This document shows positions 42,578-51,212 of a stretch of DNA of 64,000 nucleotides, piece by piece; position 1 is the first letter of the stretch, and every line of letters starts with the position of its first letter. The stretch is from positions 89,706 to 153,705 of the forward strand of contig CAVZVW010000010.1 in assembly GCA_963778845.1 (NCBI GenBank). Reading direction: 5' to 3'. Source of the stretch: CAVZVW01 sp963778845 (GTDB lineage: Bacteria; Actinomycetota; Actinomycetes; Actinomycetales; Kineosporiaceae). The translations under genes were made by a program, and so were the position numbers. The notes under the pieces were generated by a model. That model was not told where the DNA came from, searched no databases, and saw only the letters and a list, made by a program, of their open reading frames with translations.

Positions 42578-43405
42578 TCACCGATCGGCAGACCTGCGGC
42601 CCCAGATCTGGAAGATCCTCGGCCCGCTCAGCAACGAGTCCGGACGGGCGGCGAACTGCGTCAACGTGTCGACTGCCCGAGCGACGTGCTCCGGTGTCGC
42701 GAGGCCGGCTGCGACTATCGCGTCCGCTGTGGTCGCGAGCGTCGATGCAGGCAGCCGCTTGCCCTCGTCCGAGCCGACATGCACCCCCTGCCTGACCGCG
42801 AGCTGGATGTCGCTGACGCCCACTGCGCGGAAGTACCCGAACAGCTTCTGACCGACGCTCGGGTCGCCGCCGTTGGTGGCGAGTGCACGAGGGTAGTGCT
42901 CGGCGTAGAAGTCATAGCCCGGGTCGGGCGGGAAGGCGACCAGCCCGGCGAAGTCGGCGTCCTCGACCACGAGGGCACCGCCGGGCCGGACCGCAGCCCA
43001 CATCCTGGCCAGCGTGGACACGGGATCCGCGAGGTGCTGCAGGACGAACCGGGCATAGACCAGGTCGTACTCGGGCCGGGCGTGCCAGGAGTCGATGTCC
43101 TGCACCAGCAGTTCCACGTTCGTGACACCGGTGCGCGCCGCAGCGGCTCGAACGAGGGCCAGCTGCTCGGCGTCGGCGTCGATCCCGACGACCTGTCCGT
43201 CAGGCCCGACCCGGTGCGCCAGCTCGAACGCGACGTCGCCGCTGCCGCACCCCAGGTCGATGCAGCGCCAGCCGGTCATCACGCCCACCCGGTCGAGCAG
43301 CGCTGCGGTGTCGGCAGCGCGAGTGCGAGCGAGCAGCTGCAGTCGCTCGTAGCCGACCTGGCCACCCTGGATCACGTAGCGGACCATCCCCGGAGTGTGG
43401 TCCAT
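42578..43405 (-). CDS. class I SAM-dependent methyltransferase
   Basis: This is a 275-residue methyltransferase. Motif I CIDLGCGSGDVAFELAHRVG (about 48-67), the acidic motif GIDAD (about 74-78), motif around LVYARFVLQHL and motif III RPGGALVVEDADF are intact. A start at the internal ATG giving MVRYVIQGGQ (43387) is equally likely. The substrate is not evident; UbiE/Arsenite-type methyltransferases share the core. It diverges from the next methyltransferase gene with about 140 bases between. Confidence 0.8.
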   Translation of the reverse strand: MDHTPGMVRYVIQGGQVGYERLQLLARTRAADTAALLDRVGVMTGWRCIDLGCGSGDVAFELAHRVGPDGQVVGIDADAEQLALVRAAAARTGVTNVELLVQDIDSWHARPEYDLVYARFVLQHLADPVSTLARMWAAVRPGGALVVEDADFAGLVAFPPDPGYDFYAEHYPRALATNGGDPSVGQKLFGYFRAVGVSDIQLAVRQGVHVGSDEGKRLPASTLATTADAIVAAGLATPEHVARAVDTLTQFAARPDSLLSGPRIFQIWGRRSADR

Positions 43406-43543
43406 CTGCGCCGCGGGTCACCACCTCGTGCCAGGCGCCACCAACCCGACCGACTTCGGGCATCGGGTTTCCCTGCGGCGGTTGCGCGGGCCATCATGAC
43501 GTCGCGGCCGTTGAGTGTCGCGGTCCGCGGGCTGGAGGGTGAC

Positions 43544-44320
43544 ATGGGCTGGCAGTCGTCGGGGGAAGCGTGGGGTTCGCGGGCTCTGGAATGGGCGTAC
43601 CTGTTCGAGCCGTACTCGCGACCGGCGAACCAGACGGTCTTCGACCAGTGCGGCGTCACGGCTGGGACAGCGGTCTTGGACGTCGGATGCGGGTCGGGCT
43701 TCGCGCTTCGGCTTGCTGCTGACCGAGGCGCGACGGTGGCCGGGCTGGATGCCTCGGTCGCCCTGCTCGACATCGCACGGTCACGCACCCCGCATGCAGA
43801 TCTTCGGGTGGGCGACATGGACGCGTTGCCTTGGGACGACGACTCCTTCGAGGTTGTGACGAGCTTCAACTCGATCTGGGCGGGCTGCGAGCAAGCGGCC
43901 GCCGAGGCGGCTCGGGTGCTCAAGCCCGGTGGGACGTTCGGGATGACGTTCTGGGGGTCACCCAAGCGCCTCGGGCTACTGCCCTACTTCGTGGCAGTCG
44001 CCATGAACAGCCCGCCCTCGCACCAGCAGGCGACTCTGAGCCAGGGTCAGACAGGACGTCCCGGAGTAGCCGAGGCACTCCTGGAGTCGGCCGGCCTGCG
44101 CGTCCTGGACCGAGGCGCAGTCGCGGTGACCAACGAGTTCCCTGACATGGATACGTTCACGAGGGCCGCTGTCGCGGCCGGGCCCTCCTTCCCTGCCGTG
44201 GAGAAGATCGGCGAGGACCGGTTCAGGCGTGCACTCGATGACGCCTATGCCGACAAGCTCGCACCAGGCGTCGGCTTGAGGATCACGAGCGAGTTCGGGT
44301 GGCTCACCGCACGCAGGTGA
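43544..44320 (+). CDS. class I SAM-dependent methyltransferase
   Basis: This 258-residue methyltransferase has motif I VLDVGCGSGFALRLA (about 45-59), AGLDAS as the acidic loop, MDALPWDDDSFEVVTSF and LKPGGTFGMTFWG. ATG at 43544 was chosen because GGAGGG lies four bases upstream, although the frame is open far beyond. The substrate is unknown. It converges on the ArsR gene with 27 bases between stops. Confidence 0.82.
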   Translation: MGWQSSGEAWGSRALEWAYLFEPYSRPANQTVFDQCGVTAGTAVLDVGCGSGFALRLAADRGATVAGLDASVALLDIARSRTPHADLRVGDMDALPWDDDSFEVVTSFNSIWAGCEQAAAEAARVLKPGGTFGMTFWGSPKRLGLLPYFVAVAMNSPPSHQQATLSQGQTGRPGVAEALLESAGLRVLDRGAVAVTNEFPDMDTFTRAAVAAGPSFPAVEKIGEDRFRRALDDAYADKLAPGVGLRITSEFGWLTARR

Positions 44321-44347
44321 ACGGGTCAGGCTCACCGACTGCACGCA

Positions 44348-44701
44348 CTAGCGCGAGTCCTGTTCGGCCGCCTCGGCGATGCGTTTGATGGTCGCCAACC
44401 GCTGGTCCCAGTCGGCCGCGAGTGCAGCCATCCACCGCGCCGTCGCGTCCAGCGCCGCGGGTCGCACCGCGTATCTTGCCTCGCGTCCGACCCGGCTACC
44501 GGAGACCAGCCCAGCGGCGTCCAACACGGCGAGGTGCTTGACCACCGCCTGCCGCGAGATGGGAAGTCGCTTGGCCAACGTCGTCGCGGTGGCCTCACCC
44601 TGCGCGGCGAGCAGATCAAGCAGCTCACGTCGCGTGGGGTCGGCCAGCGCAACGAGGACGCTGTCGACCGCCGCGACGGCGCCGCGACGTCCCTCCGTCA
44701 C
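44348..44701 (-). CDS. ArsR-family transcriptional regulator
   Basis: This 117-residue winged-helix repressor starts with ALADPTRRELLDLLAAQGEA and has a recognition helix around ISRQAVVKHLAVLDAAGL, followed by the wing VGREARYAV. No metal-binding Cys pair is present, so it probably responds to something other than metals or acts as a simple autoregulator. GTG at 44701 overlaps the SRPBCC stop by four bases (GTGA). ArsR-SRPBCC pairs of this kind are widespread. Two matching palindromes upstream of the operon are its likely operators. Confidence 0.85.
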   Translation of the reverse strand: MTEGRRGAVAAVDSVLVALADPTRRELLDLLAAQGEATATTLAKRLPISRQAVVKHLAVLDAAGLVSGSRVGREARYAVRPAALDATARWMAALAADWDQRLATIKRIAEAAEQDSR

Positions 44702-45144
44702 ACGGATAGCCGTTCGGCGCGCCTCCGCAACGCATCGAGCTCCTCGGGCCAACCGCCTGTGTGATCCTTCACCGCCTGACTGCGAAGCTCCTCGGACCCG
44801 GCCAGGGCCGCGAACCCGCTCTCCACGACGCGCAGCCGCGTCTTGTCACCCTCCGGGGTCAAGGTGAACTCCACCAGGGTGCTGTTGTCCTCGCGCAGAT
44901 CTTCTCCACGGACCGCGCTCGCCCAGCGGTAGGCGAGGTACTTCGGCGGCTCGACCCTCTCCACGCGCACCCCGAAGTCGCCGTGGTGGGCGTTCTTCGC
45001 CACCATCGACTCACCTTCCCGGGCCACGGTGCCGGGCAGGCTCGCCTTGTCGGCCACCCAGAACCCCGGCTCGGCTACCAGCGACCAGACCCGCTCCACT
45101 GGTGCCGCGATCAGGGTCTCGCGTTCGATCCGGTCCTCACTCAT
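44698..45144 (-). CDS. SRPBCC (AHSA1/START-like) protein
   Basis: This is a 148-residue START-like ligand-binding protein: IERETLIAAPVERVWSLVAE at the start, PPKYLAYRWASAVRG in the middle, and TLVEFTLTPEGDKTRLRVVE and GWPEELDALRRRAE at the end. It would enclose a hydrophobic ligand, and the partner ArsR regulator is encoded immediately downstream. ATG at 45144 has AAGGAG seven bases upstream and lies 23 bases from the twin palindromes. Confidence 0.85.
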   Translation of the reverse strand: MSEDRIERETLIAAPVERVWSLVAEPGFWVADKASLPGTVAREGESMVAKNAHHGDFGVRVERVEPPKYLAYRWASAVRGEDLREDNSTLVEFTLTPEGDKTRLRVVESGFAALAGSEELRSQAVKDHTGGWPEELDALRRRAERLSV

Positions 45145-45166
45145 CAGGGGGCTCCTTCGTCGTCGT

Positions 45167-45226
45167 CCAGATGTGCAACTCAAGAGTTGCACATCTGGCT
45201 CCTCAGGTGCAACCCAGGAGTTGCAC
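45167..45226. promoter_or_regulatory. twin operators GTGCAAC-N6-GTTGCAC
   Basis: Two identical dyads, GTGCAAC-N6-GTTGCAC, lie at 45173-45192 and 45207-45226, with centres 34 bp apart, about three helical turns. The first is embedded in a larger perfect 15-base palindrome (45167-45198). They stand just before the SRPBCC-ArsR operon, so binding of ArsR dimers on one face of the helix is expected. Confidence 0.75.
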
Positions 45227-45268
45227 TCCGATTCGAGCGCACGCTGACACCGTTGCCAAGTCCCCCGA

Positions 45269-45320
45269 CCGGCCTCGACCGACCGGGCCTCGACCGACCG
45301 GAGCCTCGACCGACCCGTCG
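45269..45320. repeat. three tandem copies of a 15-16-bp unit
   Basis: CCTCGACCGACCGG recurs three times in tandem between the nitroreductase-like gene and the twin operators. It is non-coding; I see no function. Confidence 0.6.
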
Positions 45321-45394
45321 TCGACGCCGGTTGCCGCCCTTGACGTCACGCTCACCGGTGAGGAGACCAGCACCCTCGAGCCGCGGCCGGCCGG

Positions 45395-45799
45395 TCACCT
45401 CGGGTCGAGGATCACTACAGGGATCACACGACTGGTCTTCGTCTCGTAGTCGCCGAACCCTGGGTAGCGTCGCTTCTGCTCCCGCCAGATGGGGTCGCGC
45501 TCGGCTTCGCCCGCAACCCTGGCGGTCACCTCAACCGTCTGGGTGCCCACCTCGATGGTTGCGTCGGGGTTGGCGACCAGGTTGTGGTACCAGTCGGGGT
45601 TGGTGTCGGCGCCTGCCTTGGAGGCGAACACCGCGAAGCTGCCCGCCACCGACTGGTACATCATCGGGTGGAGGCGCGGGAGGCCGCTCTTGGCGCCGAC
45701 TGTGTGCAGCAGAAGCAGAGGAGCACCCTGGAACTGTCCGCCGACATTGCCGGCGTTGGCACGGAACTCCTCGATGATCTTCGCGTTCCAGTCCGTCAT
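45395..45799 (-). CDS. deazaflavin-dependent nitroreductase (DDN) family protein
   Basis: This 134-residue split-barrel protein is of the Rv3547/DDN family: FQGAPLLLLHTVGAKSGLPR, PMMYQSVAGSFAVFASKAG and PDWYHNLVANPDATIEVGTQ are the family's F420- or FMN-contact blocks, and DYETKTSRVIPVVIL ends it. These enzymes use reduced coenzyme F420 to reduce quinones or nitro compounds. The length is typical. Confidence 0.9.
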   Translation of the reverse strand: MTDWNAKIIEEFRANAGNVGGQFQGAPLLLLHTVGAKSGLPRLHPMMYQSVAGSFAVFASKAGADTNPDWYHNLVANPDATIEVGTQTVEVTARVAGEAERDPIWREQKRRYPGFGDYETKTSRVIPVVILDPR

Positions 45800-45961
45800 G
45801 AGCGCAACCTACCCTCGGCCCACTCTGCGCCTTGTCGGTCTGGTCGCACGACTCCCTCCAGCCTGCAGGCGGCGGTGGGCTCGAGCCCGGCGCGCGTCGT
45901 CCACCGAACGCTCGATCGCGGCATCGAAGCCGCGCGCCGGCAGGCGCGCCGGCGATTGTTC

Positions 45962-46729
45962 CTACGTGCGTGTGGCCACCCAGAGCTCCTCGGCCGGCCA
46001 CCTGGTCGCCCACTCGGCCGACACGATCTCGTAGAAGGGATGGTCGACACCATCCGGGGGCGCATAGATCTCGTGCATGGCCTCGACGACGAAGCCGGAT
46101 CTGCGCAGCAGGCGCACCCAGTCCCCGTGCGAGGGATGGAACTCGATGCCGCCGCCGGACCAACGCACCCGGTAGGCCGCACGCTGAGCGCGCACCAGCC
46201 CGTCGCCGGCGACCCCCTCCTCGGCCGGGACGCACAGCGCCGAGAGGTGGCTGTTGGTCAAGAAGACCAACCGCCCCCCCGCCCGCAGCAGCCGCGCCGC
46301 CTCCGGCAGCCAGCGTTCGGGGTCACACCACGCCGCGGCTCCGTGCTCGCTGACTACGAGGTCGAAACAACCACTCGCCAACGGAACCCGCTCGGCATCG
46401 GCGTGGACCAGAGGGAAGACCGGGCCGAGCGTGCCCTGCAGCCTGCGCGCGGTGGCCAGCTGCTCCCCGGACAGATCCACCGCCACCGTGGTCGCCCCGG
46501 CGCGGGCAAGCCACGCCGAGAAGTACGCGGTACCACAGGCCAGCTCCACCACGTCGAGACCGTGGACATCTCCCAGGACGCCGAGATCTCGGTCCCGAAC
46601 CGCGAAGAGCCCCCACACCACGTCCGGTCGCGCCCACATGTCCTCGGCCGCAGCATCGGTGAAGCGCTCGTTGACGGCGGCCCACAGCGCCCGGTTCAGC
46701 GCCACCTCGGAGGCCCTGACGTCACCCAC
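45962..46729 (-). CDS. class I SAM-dependent methyltransferase
   Basis: This 255-residue methyltransferase has motif I VVELACGTAYFSAWLARAG (about 61-79), acidic loop AVDLSG, ADAERVPLASGCFDLVVSEHG and LLRAGGRLVFLTNS. Motif I has Ala-Cys in place of the more usual Gly-x-Gly start. The C-terminal part (HPSHGDWVRLLRRSGFVVEA) matches the UbiE-related fold. The substrate is unknown. Confidence 0.82.
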   Translation of the reverse strand: MGDVRASEVALNRALWAAVNERFTDAAAEDMWARPDVVWGLFAVRDRDLGVLGDVHGLDVVELACGTAYFSAWLARAGATTVAVDLSGEQLATARRLQGTLGPVFPLVHADAERVPLASGCFDLVVSEHGAAAWCDPERWLPEAARLLRAGGRLVFLTNSHLSALCVPAEEGVAGDGLVRAQRAAYRVRWSGGGIEFHPSHGDWVRLLRRSGFVVEAMHEIYAPPDGVDHPFYEIVSAEWATRWPAEELWVATRT

Positions 46730-46794
46730 CCGATCATGCTAGGCCGCGACCGCCCCGGCCACGTCGAGCAGGTCGTCGTTGGACCCCCTGCTCG

Positions 46795-47529
46795 TCAGGA
46801 CCGTCGACGTCGTCGCACGAGCACCAGCTGACCGTCGCGGCGGACGTCGAACAGCTCCGTGGCCTCGACGAGGTCGCTGAGCTTGCGGTAGCCGTAGTTA
46901 CGCGGGTCGAACGACGCTTGGTTGCCGATCTGGGCGCCGACCGCCGCCAGGTGTGCCCAGTCCTCGTCCCCGCCGGCCGCCTCCACGGCGGTACGCAGCA
47001 TCCGGACGAGCCGCGCGTCCTCGCGCAGCCGGTGAGGCGGCACCGCCGCCAAGCGCGCCTCGACGTCTGAGGCCTCAGCGCCGGGCGCGGTGAGGCCCTC
47101 GATGTAGATGAACTGCGAGCAGGCGTTGACGAAGGGGTCCGGCGTCTTGCGCTCTCCGAAGCCGTAGACCTTCAAGCCGTCAGTGAGGATCCGCATGACC
47201 AGTGGCGTGAAGTCGGCGTCGCTGGAGACGACCGCGAAGGCGTCCAGCGTCCGGGCGTACAGCAGGTCCATGGCGTCGATAACCATGGCCATGTCCGAGG
47301 CGTTCTTGCCGGTCGAATGCGCGAACTGCTGGACGGGGCGGATGGCGTAGGTGTGCAGGACCGCCTCCCACCCCTTGAGGTTCGGGCTCTTCCAGTTCCC
47401 GTAGGCCCGGCGCACGTTGGCGCTGCCGTAGCGGGCCACCTCCGCGAGAATCACATCGATCTTCGCCGCGGGCGCGTTGTCGGCGTCGATGAGCAAGGCG
47501 ATACGGCGGTCACGCTCGTCCACAACCAC
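46795..47529 (-). CDS. NYN-domain putative RNase with OST-HTH (LOTUS) domain
   Basis: This is a 244-residue protein. The N-terminal PIN-like NYN domain keeps the acidic residues of the active site: LLIDADNAPA (about 12-21), KNASDMAMVIDAMDLLY (near 84-100) and VVSSDADFTPLVMRI (near 107-121). The C-terminal region RNYGYRKLSDLVEATELFDV fits an OST-HTH/LOTUS RNA-binding domain. This two-domain type (LabA/DUF88) is thought to cleave RNA. A GTG start two codons later is possible. Confidence 0.85.
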   Translation of the reverse strand: MVVDERDRRIALLIDADNAPAAKIDVILAEVARYGSANVRRAYGNWKSPNLKGWEAVLHTYAIRPVQQFAHSTGKNASDMAMVIDAMDLLYARTLDAFAVVSSDADFTPLVMRILTDGLKVYGFGERKTPDPFVNACSQFIYIEGLTAPGAEASDVEARLAAVPPHRLREDARLVRMLRTAVEAAGGDEDWAHLAAVGAQIGNQASFDPRNYGYRKLSDLVEATELFDVRRDGQLVLVRRRRRS

Positions 47530-47588
47530 ATCCTCGCGCGGCGACGTCGCCGCGTGAACTGGGTTCGTCCTGGTACCCAGGGGCGTCG

Positions 47589-47906
47589 TCAGGCGCTACA
47601 AGGACGTCGACCGGTGACTTCGCGAGGATCGACCACTTCGGCATCCACGGGCTCGGGCTCATGGTCAACGCTGTCCGAGGGCTCGATGACCGCCACCGAC
47701 ATCAGGATGACGCCAAGGTCGCGGACCTTCATGAGCAGCCCGTGCAGCTCCGCCTGGTCCGAGACGCGACCGCTCAGGCAGGTCGTGCCGTCACTGTCGT
47801 GGGTCAGGGTGAGGTCGCCGAACCAGGCAGACCAGTGCTCGTCGAGGAGCCCGTCGACCCGAAGCTCGTAGCAGGCGGGGGCCTCTCGTCTGGGCGACCG
47901 GGCCAT
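47589..47906 (-). CDS. small conserved hypothetical protein
   Basis: This 105-residue protein has one compact domain (CYELRVDGLLDEHWSAWFG, LTLTHDSDGTTCLSGRVSDQ, AELHGLLMKVRDLGV) predicted to be alpha/beta. Homologues of similar length are common in actinobacteria without assigned function. The last 30 residues are acidic. Its ATG overlaps the DUF2306 stop (TGATG), so the two are coupled. Confidence 0.6.
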   Translation of the reverse strand: MARSPRREAPACYELRVDGLLDEHWSAWFGDLTLTHDSDGTTCLSGRVSDQAELHGLLMKVRDLGVILMSVAVIEPSDSVDHEPEPVDAEVVDPREVTGRRPCSA

Positions 47907-48592
47907 CAGGCCGCCGCCTTCGTCCTCGCACTGCTGGTTCGGCGGCTGCTGACACGCCGGCGGATCACGTACTCGGCGACCGCGAGGTTGATGCCCCAGC
48001 CCGCGCCCAGGCTCAGGTCGGTGGTGAGCTCGCTTGTGCCGAAGACCGCGTGCCCGATGCCCAGGGTGAACACCTGGGTGCCCGCGCCGAGGGCAAGGGC
48101 GTAGGCGCGGGTCATCCAGGCCCGGTGGCGGGCGACGTCGCCGCCGCGGATCGCGGTGAAGCCGAGGATGATGCTGGCGGCCATGGCCGACCCGAACGCG
48201 AGCCGGAACACGTGGGCCAGCTCGCCGGTGCCGGGCTGGCGGGCGTAGAACAGTGTCATCCACAGCGCCGAGAACGCTACGGCCAGGCCCAGAGCCACCA
48301 GTACCCGTCCGGCCACACGGTGCCAGCCGGGCCGACGGCGCCGAAAGGCCGAGGAGAACTGGAAGGCGCCGAGAACGGCGTAGGTGAGCCCGCAGGTGAT
48401 GTGCACGACCACAGGCATCGGCGAGGCGGTCATGCGCGGGTTCGCGGGCATCACGTGCGGACCGCCGGCCAGCTCGACCAGGCGCAGAGAGCCGGCGATG
48501 GCGGGGATCACGACGAGGGCGACCAGCGCGTACGGCACCCACCCGGTCGACCTGGTCGACCGGGTGGGGCGCGCTGGCGCGTGGACGGTCAC
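47906..48592 (-). CDS. DUF2306 membrane protein
   Basis: This 228-residue polytopic protein has about six helices, beginning GWVPYALVALVVIPAIAG, with the conserved His in VHITCGLTYAVLGAFQF and HRVAGRVLV and a later RHRAWMTRAYAL. These conserved His residues recall haem- or quinone-binding membrane families, but DUF2306 has no proven function. It starts about 80 bases from the divergent ATPase gene. Confidence 0.8.
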   Translation of the reverse strand: MTVHAPARPTRSTRSTGWVPYALVALVVIPAIAGSLRLVELAGGPHVMPANPRMTASPMPVVVHITCGLTYAVLGAFQFSSAFRRRRPGWHRVAGRVLVALGLAVAFSALWMTLFYARQPGTGELAHVFRLAFGSAMAASIILGFTAIRGGDVARHRAWMTRAYALALGAGTQVFTLGIGHAVFGTSELTTDLSLGAGWGINLAVAEYVIRRRVSSRRTSSARTKAAA

Positions 48593-48611
48593 TTGGGCAG
48601 TTCAGATATGG

Positions 48612-48662
48612 GTAGTTTGAAGACTCACGTTTGAGTAGTTCATCTGCTCACGTCTGGTAGTT
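48612..48662. promoter_or_regulatory. iterated GTAGTT/CTCACGT repeats upstream of the DUF4143 gene
   Basis: GTAGTT occurs at 48612, 48635 and 48657 and CTCACGT at 48624 and 48647, giving a period of 22-23 bases. The array ends eight bases before the GTG at 48670. Regularly phased repeats in this position suggest a multimeric regulator site. Confidence 0.55.
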
Positions 48663-48669
48663 TCGCGTT

Positions 48670-49962
48670 GTGGCAGGCGAATCCGGGCTGGTCGAGAGGC
48701 GAGTGAGCGGACTGCTGGCGCGCCTGGTCGCGGAGGAGCCTGTGGTCGCGCTGCACGGGCCGCGCTCGGTGGGCAAGTCGACCGTGCTGCGGATCTTCGC
48801 CGAGGCCCGTGGTGTCGAGGTGGTCGACCTGGACGACATCGGGGTCCGCGAGGCGGTCGCGGGAAATCTGGCGCTGGTCACCAGCGGTGAGACCCCGTTG
48901 TGCATCGATGAGTACCAGCGGGTTCCCGATGTCCTGGATGCGATCAAGGCGAGGCTGAACCGGGAGGGGAGCCGTCCCGGTGTCGCGGTGATCACCGGCT
49001 CGACCCGCCAGAATGCGCTGCCCATTACGGCCCAGGCGCTGACGGGCCGGCTGCACACGCTCACGATCTGGCCGCTGTCGCAGGGGGAGCTGGCGGCCAG
49101 CCGCGAGAACCTGCTGGAGGTACTGCGCAGCGACCCGGACGCCGCGGTGGCCCAGCACCCGACCTCGGCCACCACGCGCGAGGAGTACGTCGCGCGCGTC
49201 TGCGCTGGTGGGCTTCCCCTCGCGGTGCGCCGGTCGGAGCCGGCCCGTGCACGCTGGTTCGACGACTTCGTACGCCAGTCGGTCGAGCGCGACGCCCTCG
49301 AGCTGAGTCAGGTCCGCCAGCGGCAGTCGCTGGCCGACCTGCTGACCCGCGTGGCCTCCCAGACCGGACAGCTGCTCAACATCACCAAGGCGGCCGAGGC
49401 CGTGGGGGTGGACCGCAAGACCGCCGAGGCCCACCTGCGGTTGTTGGAGGACCTGTTCCTAGTCGTCCGGCTGCCGGCGTGGGGAAAGACCCTGCGCTCT
49501 CGGGTCAGCGCGCGACCCAAGGTCCATCTGGTCGACTCGGGTCTGGCGGCCCGCCTTCTGCGACTGACCCCTGCCAAGCTCGCCGACCTGGACCCGGCCG
49601 CGCTCAGCGAGTTCGGCAACCTGCTGGAGACCTTCGCGGTCGGGGAGTTGCGCAAACAGGCGTCCTGGCTCGACGAGCAGGTCGCCCTCGGCCACTGGAG
49701 GACCAGCGACGGGGCCGAGGTCGACCTCGTCGCCGAGTTCGACGACGGACCGGTCGTCGCGTTCGAGGTCAAGGCCAGCGAGCGGGCCACCGGGGCCGCC
49801 GTCACCGGCCTCCAACAACTGCGCGACGCCCTCGGGCCACGCTTCCGCGCCGGCGTCGTCCTGACCACCGGACGCCGCACGTACACCCACTCCGACCGGA
49901 TCCACGTCATGCCGATCGACCGACTATGGCAACCCATCAACCTGGACACCGCTGCCACGTAA
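48670..49962 (+). CDS. AAA_14/DUF4143 ATP-binding protein
   Basis: This 430-residue protein has a P-loop ALHGPRSVGKSTVLR (near 27-41), Walker B CIDEYQRVPDVLDAIK (near 78), sensor region VAVITGSTR and a C-terminal DUF4143 nuclease-like fold (FGNLLETFAVGELRKQ, then GAEVDLVAEFDDGPVVAFEVK with Asp-x-x and Glu-x-Lys). DUF4143 ATPases are frequent on genomic islands. Their role is poorly understood, but the C-terminal domain looks like a restriction-endonuclease fold. GTG at 48670 follows phased repeats. Confidence 0.85.
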   Translation: MAGESGLVERRVSGLLARLVAEEPVVALHGPRSVGKSTVLRIFAEARGVEVVDLDDIGVREAVAGNLALVTSGETPLCIDEYQRVPDVLDAIKARLNREGSRPGVAVITGSTRQNALPITAQALTGRLHTLTIWPLSQGELAASRENLLEVLRSDPDAAVAQHPTSATTREEYVARVCAGGLPLAVRRSEPARARWFDDFVRQSVERDALELSQVRQRQSLADLLTRVASQTGQLLNITKAAEAVGVDRKTAEAHLRLLEDLFLVVRLPAWGKTLRSRVSARPKVHLVDSGLAARLLRLTPAKLADLDPAALSEFGNLLETFAVGELRKQASWLDEQVALGHWRTSDGAEVDLVAEFDDGPVVAFEVKASERATGAAVTGLQQLRDALGPRFRAGVVLTTGRRTYTHSDRIHVMPIDRLWQPINLDTAAT

Positions 49963-50079
49963 TGCACGTGACCCGCTATGTGCTGCCCTGATCCGCGCAG
50001 TCAGCCAACCCGTTGGTGAGCTCGCGACGAGCGGGTAGGGCGCGAGGTGGCACTGGTCGGGGCTGGTCTGGCGGCTGGG

Positions 50080-50541
50080 TCATGGCTCGAAGTGCCCCAG
50101 ATGGGGGAGCAGCTTGGCGGCGGCGTCGATGATCTCTTCTGCGGTCCGCCGGGCGGCGGCGGCCTCGTCAGGGTCGACGTCTTCGTCGGGGTGTGCGGGG
50201 TATTCGACCTCGTTGCGCCGGCGGCGCAGCCCGCCGTAGGGGGCGAACGGTGCACCGAACTGCGCCCGCACGACGCGCTCGACGGCCAGGTGCCCCCCGG
50301 TGGTCGTGGGTCGCAGGCCCTGGTGAGCCAGCAGCGCGGTGCACGCCTGCCGGGCGGCGTCGTAGGCCAGCACCAACGCATTCGACGGGTCGGTCGAGAG
50401 GATCACCTCCGCTGAGGCGAGCGTCTGCCGGGCCCGGGCCAGGCCCGCCGTGCCGTCAGCGGCCGCACCGGTGACCGACTGCAGGTCGCGGGTGGCGAGA
50501 AGCTGCTCGACCTGCGCCGCACCGACGCTCCAGCGGCTCAC
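50080..50541 (-). CDS. HEPN-domain toxin-like protein
   Basis: This is a 153-residue all-helical HEPN protein. The motif RRRRNEVEYP (about 106-115) fits the R-x-x-x-x-H/Y region of SAV_6107-type HEPN ribonuclease folds, preceded by the conserved SNALVLAYDAARQACTALLA helix. HEPN proteins are RNA-cleaving toxins neutralised by a partner nucleotidyltransferase that AMPylates them. Its ATG overlaps the antitoxin stop (ATGA), giving the normal antitoxin-first order. Confidence 0.82.
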   Translation of the reverse strand: MSRWSVGAAQVEQLLATRDLQSVTGAAADGTAGLARARQTLASAEVILSTDPSNALVLAYDAARQACTALLAHQGLRPTTTGGHLAVERVVRAQFGAPFAPYGGLRRRRNEVEYPAHPDEDVDPDEAAAARRTAEEIIDAAAKLLPHLGHFEP

Positions 50542-51212
50542 GCGGTCACGGTATCGGCTGCCGGTGACAGGGCTGCCCCATCAGCGGCGTCCTGCTCGCC
50601 GGGGCTGGTGTGATCGGCGTTGCCGACGTTGGCTGTGCTGTGGGTGACGTCGATGTAAGGACTGGCCTTGATCGACGCGATGAGCGGGTCGTCGTCGCCG
50701 GCCCAGCGGGCGGGAGAGCGAACGGTCGGGTTCACGGGTATCCCGAGTCGTGCCTCGGCGCGCTCCGCGGCCGCGTAGACCGAGGCCCGGTCCGGGCTGC
50801 CGACGAGCAGGACGTCGACGTCGCCGGGGGCGGGTCCCTCGACGCCGGCGTAGCGGGCCGCCCACGACCCGTACACCACCACCGCGCTGGTACGGGGCAG
50901 GCCAGTGAACTCCTCGGCGACGACCACGTGCGGACCGAAGGTGACCAGCAGCAGCTGCGCCAACGGCGCGAACCCTCGATAGCCGGTGTCGGCGCGCAGC
51001 AGCCGCGACCTGCCCACCGCCCGGCCGACCAGCAACCCGGCATCCTCCAGGCGCTGCAGCTCCCGGTGCGCCGTGGTCAGCGGGATGCCCAGCCGGGCCG
51101 CCAGGTCGGTGGCCGTATGGTCCTGGTCGGGATGCAGGAACAGGATGGTGAGCAGGTCGGCCTGGTGCCGGGAGCGGAAGATCGGCAACAACGACGGGGC
51201 ATTGCTACGCAT
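50538..51212 (-). CDS. MNT-type nucleotidyltransferase antitoxin with winged helix
   Basis: This is a 224-residue protein. The N-terminal winged helix (DHTATDLAARLGIPLTTAHR) suits DNA binding and autoregulation. The nucleotidyltransferase domain has GSWAARYAG (115-123) followed by the metal-binding DVDVLLVG (Asp131, Asp133). The MNT half would AMPylate the HEPN toxin. ATG at 51212 overlaps a palindrome, consistent with self-repression. A frameshifted paralogue lies at 33592-34171. Confidence 0.85.
   Translation of the reverse strand: MRSNAPSLLPIFRSRHQADLLTILFLHPDQDHTATDLAARLGIPLTTAHRELQRLEDAGLLVGRAVGRSRLLRADTGYRGFAPLAQLLLVTFGPHVVVAEEFTGLPRTSAVVVYGSWAARYAGVEGPAPGDVDVLLVGSPDRASVYAAAERAEARLGIPVNPTVRSPARWAGDDDPLIASIKASPYIDVTHSTANVGNADHTSPGEQDAADGAALSPAADTVTA

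Noticed and set aside
45269..45320. A CRISPR array
   Set aside because: Only three short abutting units with no unique spacers; a simple tandem repeat.
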